5,692 bases of DNA from Parvularcula sp039198765. GTDB lineage: Bacteria; Pseudomonadota; Alphaproteobacteria; Caulobacterales; Parvularculaceae. How positions within the stretch are numbered: position 1 is the stretch's first letter; each line of letters begins with the position of its first letter. A program made the translations under genes and the position numbers. Below the pieces are notes generated by a model. It saw only the letters and a program-made list of their open reading frames with translations, did no database searches and was not told where the DNA came from. The DNA lies in assembly GCA_039198765.1 (NCBI GenBank), contig JBCCTF010000196.1:1-5692 (forward strand), read 5' to 3'. Below, in pieces: positions 5,075 through 5,692 of the stretch.

Positions 5075-5692
5075 ATGGCCGACGCAATCCTCGCCATTGA
5101 TCAGGGCACCACATCATCGCGCGCGATCGTCTTCTCGGCGGACGGCGAGGCCCTGGCCACGGCGCAGCAGGAGTTCCCGCAGATCTACCCGGCTGAGGAT
5201 CGCGTTGAGCACGACCCTGAGGCCATCTGGGACACTGTCCTCGCCACCGCGCAAGAGGCCTACCGCGCCGCGACCGCTGACGGGCACCGGGTCACGGGGA
5301 TCGGCATCACCAACCAGCGCGAGACGATCATCGTCTGGGATCGTGAGACCGGAAAGCCGATCAACAACGCCATTGTCTGGCAAGACCGACGCACCGCCGA
5401 TGCTTGCGCTGCGCTGAAGGAGCAAGGTCACGAGGATATGATCCGTGAGCGGACGGGCCTCCTGATCGACCCCTATTTCTCCGCGTCCAAACTCAGCTGG
5501 ATCCTCGATAACGTCGAAGGTGCGCGCGAGGCGGCGGAAGCAGGGCGTCTTGCGGCAGGTACAGTCGATACGTTCTTGCTCTGGCGACTGACCGGCGGCG
5601 CAGCGCATGCAACCGATGCCACCAACGCTTGCCGAACGGGGCTCTTCAATATCGCTGAGCAGTCATGGGATGATGATCTCCTCGCATTGTAC
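5075..5692 (+). CDS. glpK: Glycerol kinase, N-terminal part (3' end outside window)
   Basis: GlpK phosphorylates glycerol with ATP to sn-glycerol 3-phosphate in the cytoplasm, the entry step of glycerol use. The 206 residues shown are about the first 40 percent of a normal ~500-residue enzyme. The FGGY-kinase phosphate loop is visible as AILAIDQGTTSSRAIVF (4-20). GITNQRETIIVWDRETGKPI (77-96) carries the Arg-Glu pair (R82, E83) that binds glycerol. AIVWQDRRT (99-107) and DPYFSASKLSW (132-142, with Y134, a further glycerol contact) follow, then GTVDTFLLWRLTGG (162-175) and ATDATNACRTGLFNI (179-193). These distinguish it from xylulose and other FGGY kinases. ATG 5075 has GGAGG (5062-5066) at ideal spacing. 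It is on the same strand as egtB and the DCC gene, but no functional link is evident. The frame is open to the window edge, with no sign of damage. Confidence 0.95.
   Translation, partial: MADAILAIDQGTTSSRAIVFSADGEALATAQQEFPQIYPAEDRVEHDPEAIWDTVLATAQEAYRAATADGHRVTGIGITNQRETIIVWDRETGKPINNAIVWQDRRTADACAALKEQGHEDMIRERTGLLIDPYFSASKLSWILDNVEGAREAAEAGRLAAGTVDTFLLWRLTGGAAHATDATNACRTGLFNIAEQSWDDDLLALY

Noticed and set aside
5114..5608. Minus-strand 164-codon frame inside glpK
   Set aside because: It is antisense to a clear glycerol kinase, and long antisense frames are expected in GC-rich coding sequence.

Overview
The window looks like a stretch of chromosome from a moderately GC-rich alphaproteobacterium. 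This is inferred from three things: a flagellin-like protein whose N-terminus follows the pattern of alphaproteobacterial flagellins, an EgtB of the type seen in many proteobacteria, and codon use dominated by G/C-ending codons from about 1500 onward. No phage, transposon, CRISPR array, rRNA or tRNA was seen.

Layout. (1) 1-348: the 3' end of an unrecognised gene with a helical, probably coiled-coil C-terminus. It is visibly more AT-rich than the rest. (2) 349-565: a convergent intergenic region with a weak terminator-like hairpin (370-394) and a longer stem-loop (489-523). (3) 566-1273, minus strand: an unrecognised 235-residue protein with a CxxC. (4) 1274-1522: a divergent leader region. 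(5) 1523-3121: the most interesting gene. Its ends resemble flagellin D0/D1, but its middle is long Arg/Glu-rich coiled coil. It stands alone and is closed by a near-perfect rho-independent terminator (3161-3191). (6) 3266-4585: egtB, ergothioneine biosynthesis. (7) 4634-5008: a small DCC-type (DUF393) thiol-disulfide oxidoreductase-like protein, probably cotranscribed with egtB. (8) 5009-5074: a short leader with competing inverted repeats, one covering the ribosome binding site of the next gene. (9) 5075 to the end: the N-terminal part of glycerol kinase GlpK, cut by the window edge.

How they fit together. egtB and the DCC protein form a plausible two-gene unit around low-molecular-weight thiol chemistry. 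glpK follows on the same strand but has its own strong ribosome binding site and structured leader, so it may be separately controlled. The flagellin-like gene is monocistronic; no other flagellar gene (flaF, flbT, hook or basal body) is in view. Its proposed ribosome binding site lies in a small hairpin, which recalls post-transcriptional control of flagellin mRNA in alphaproteobacteria.
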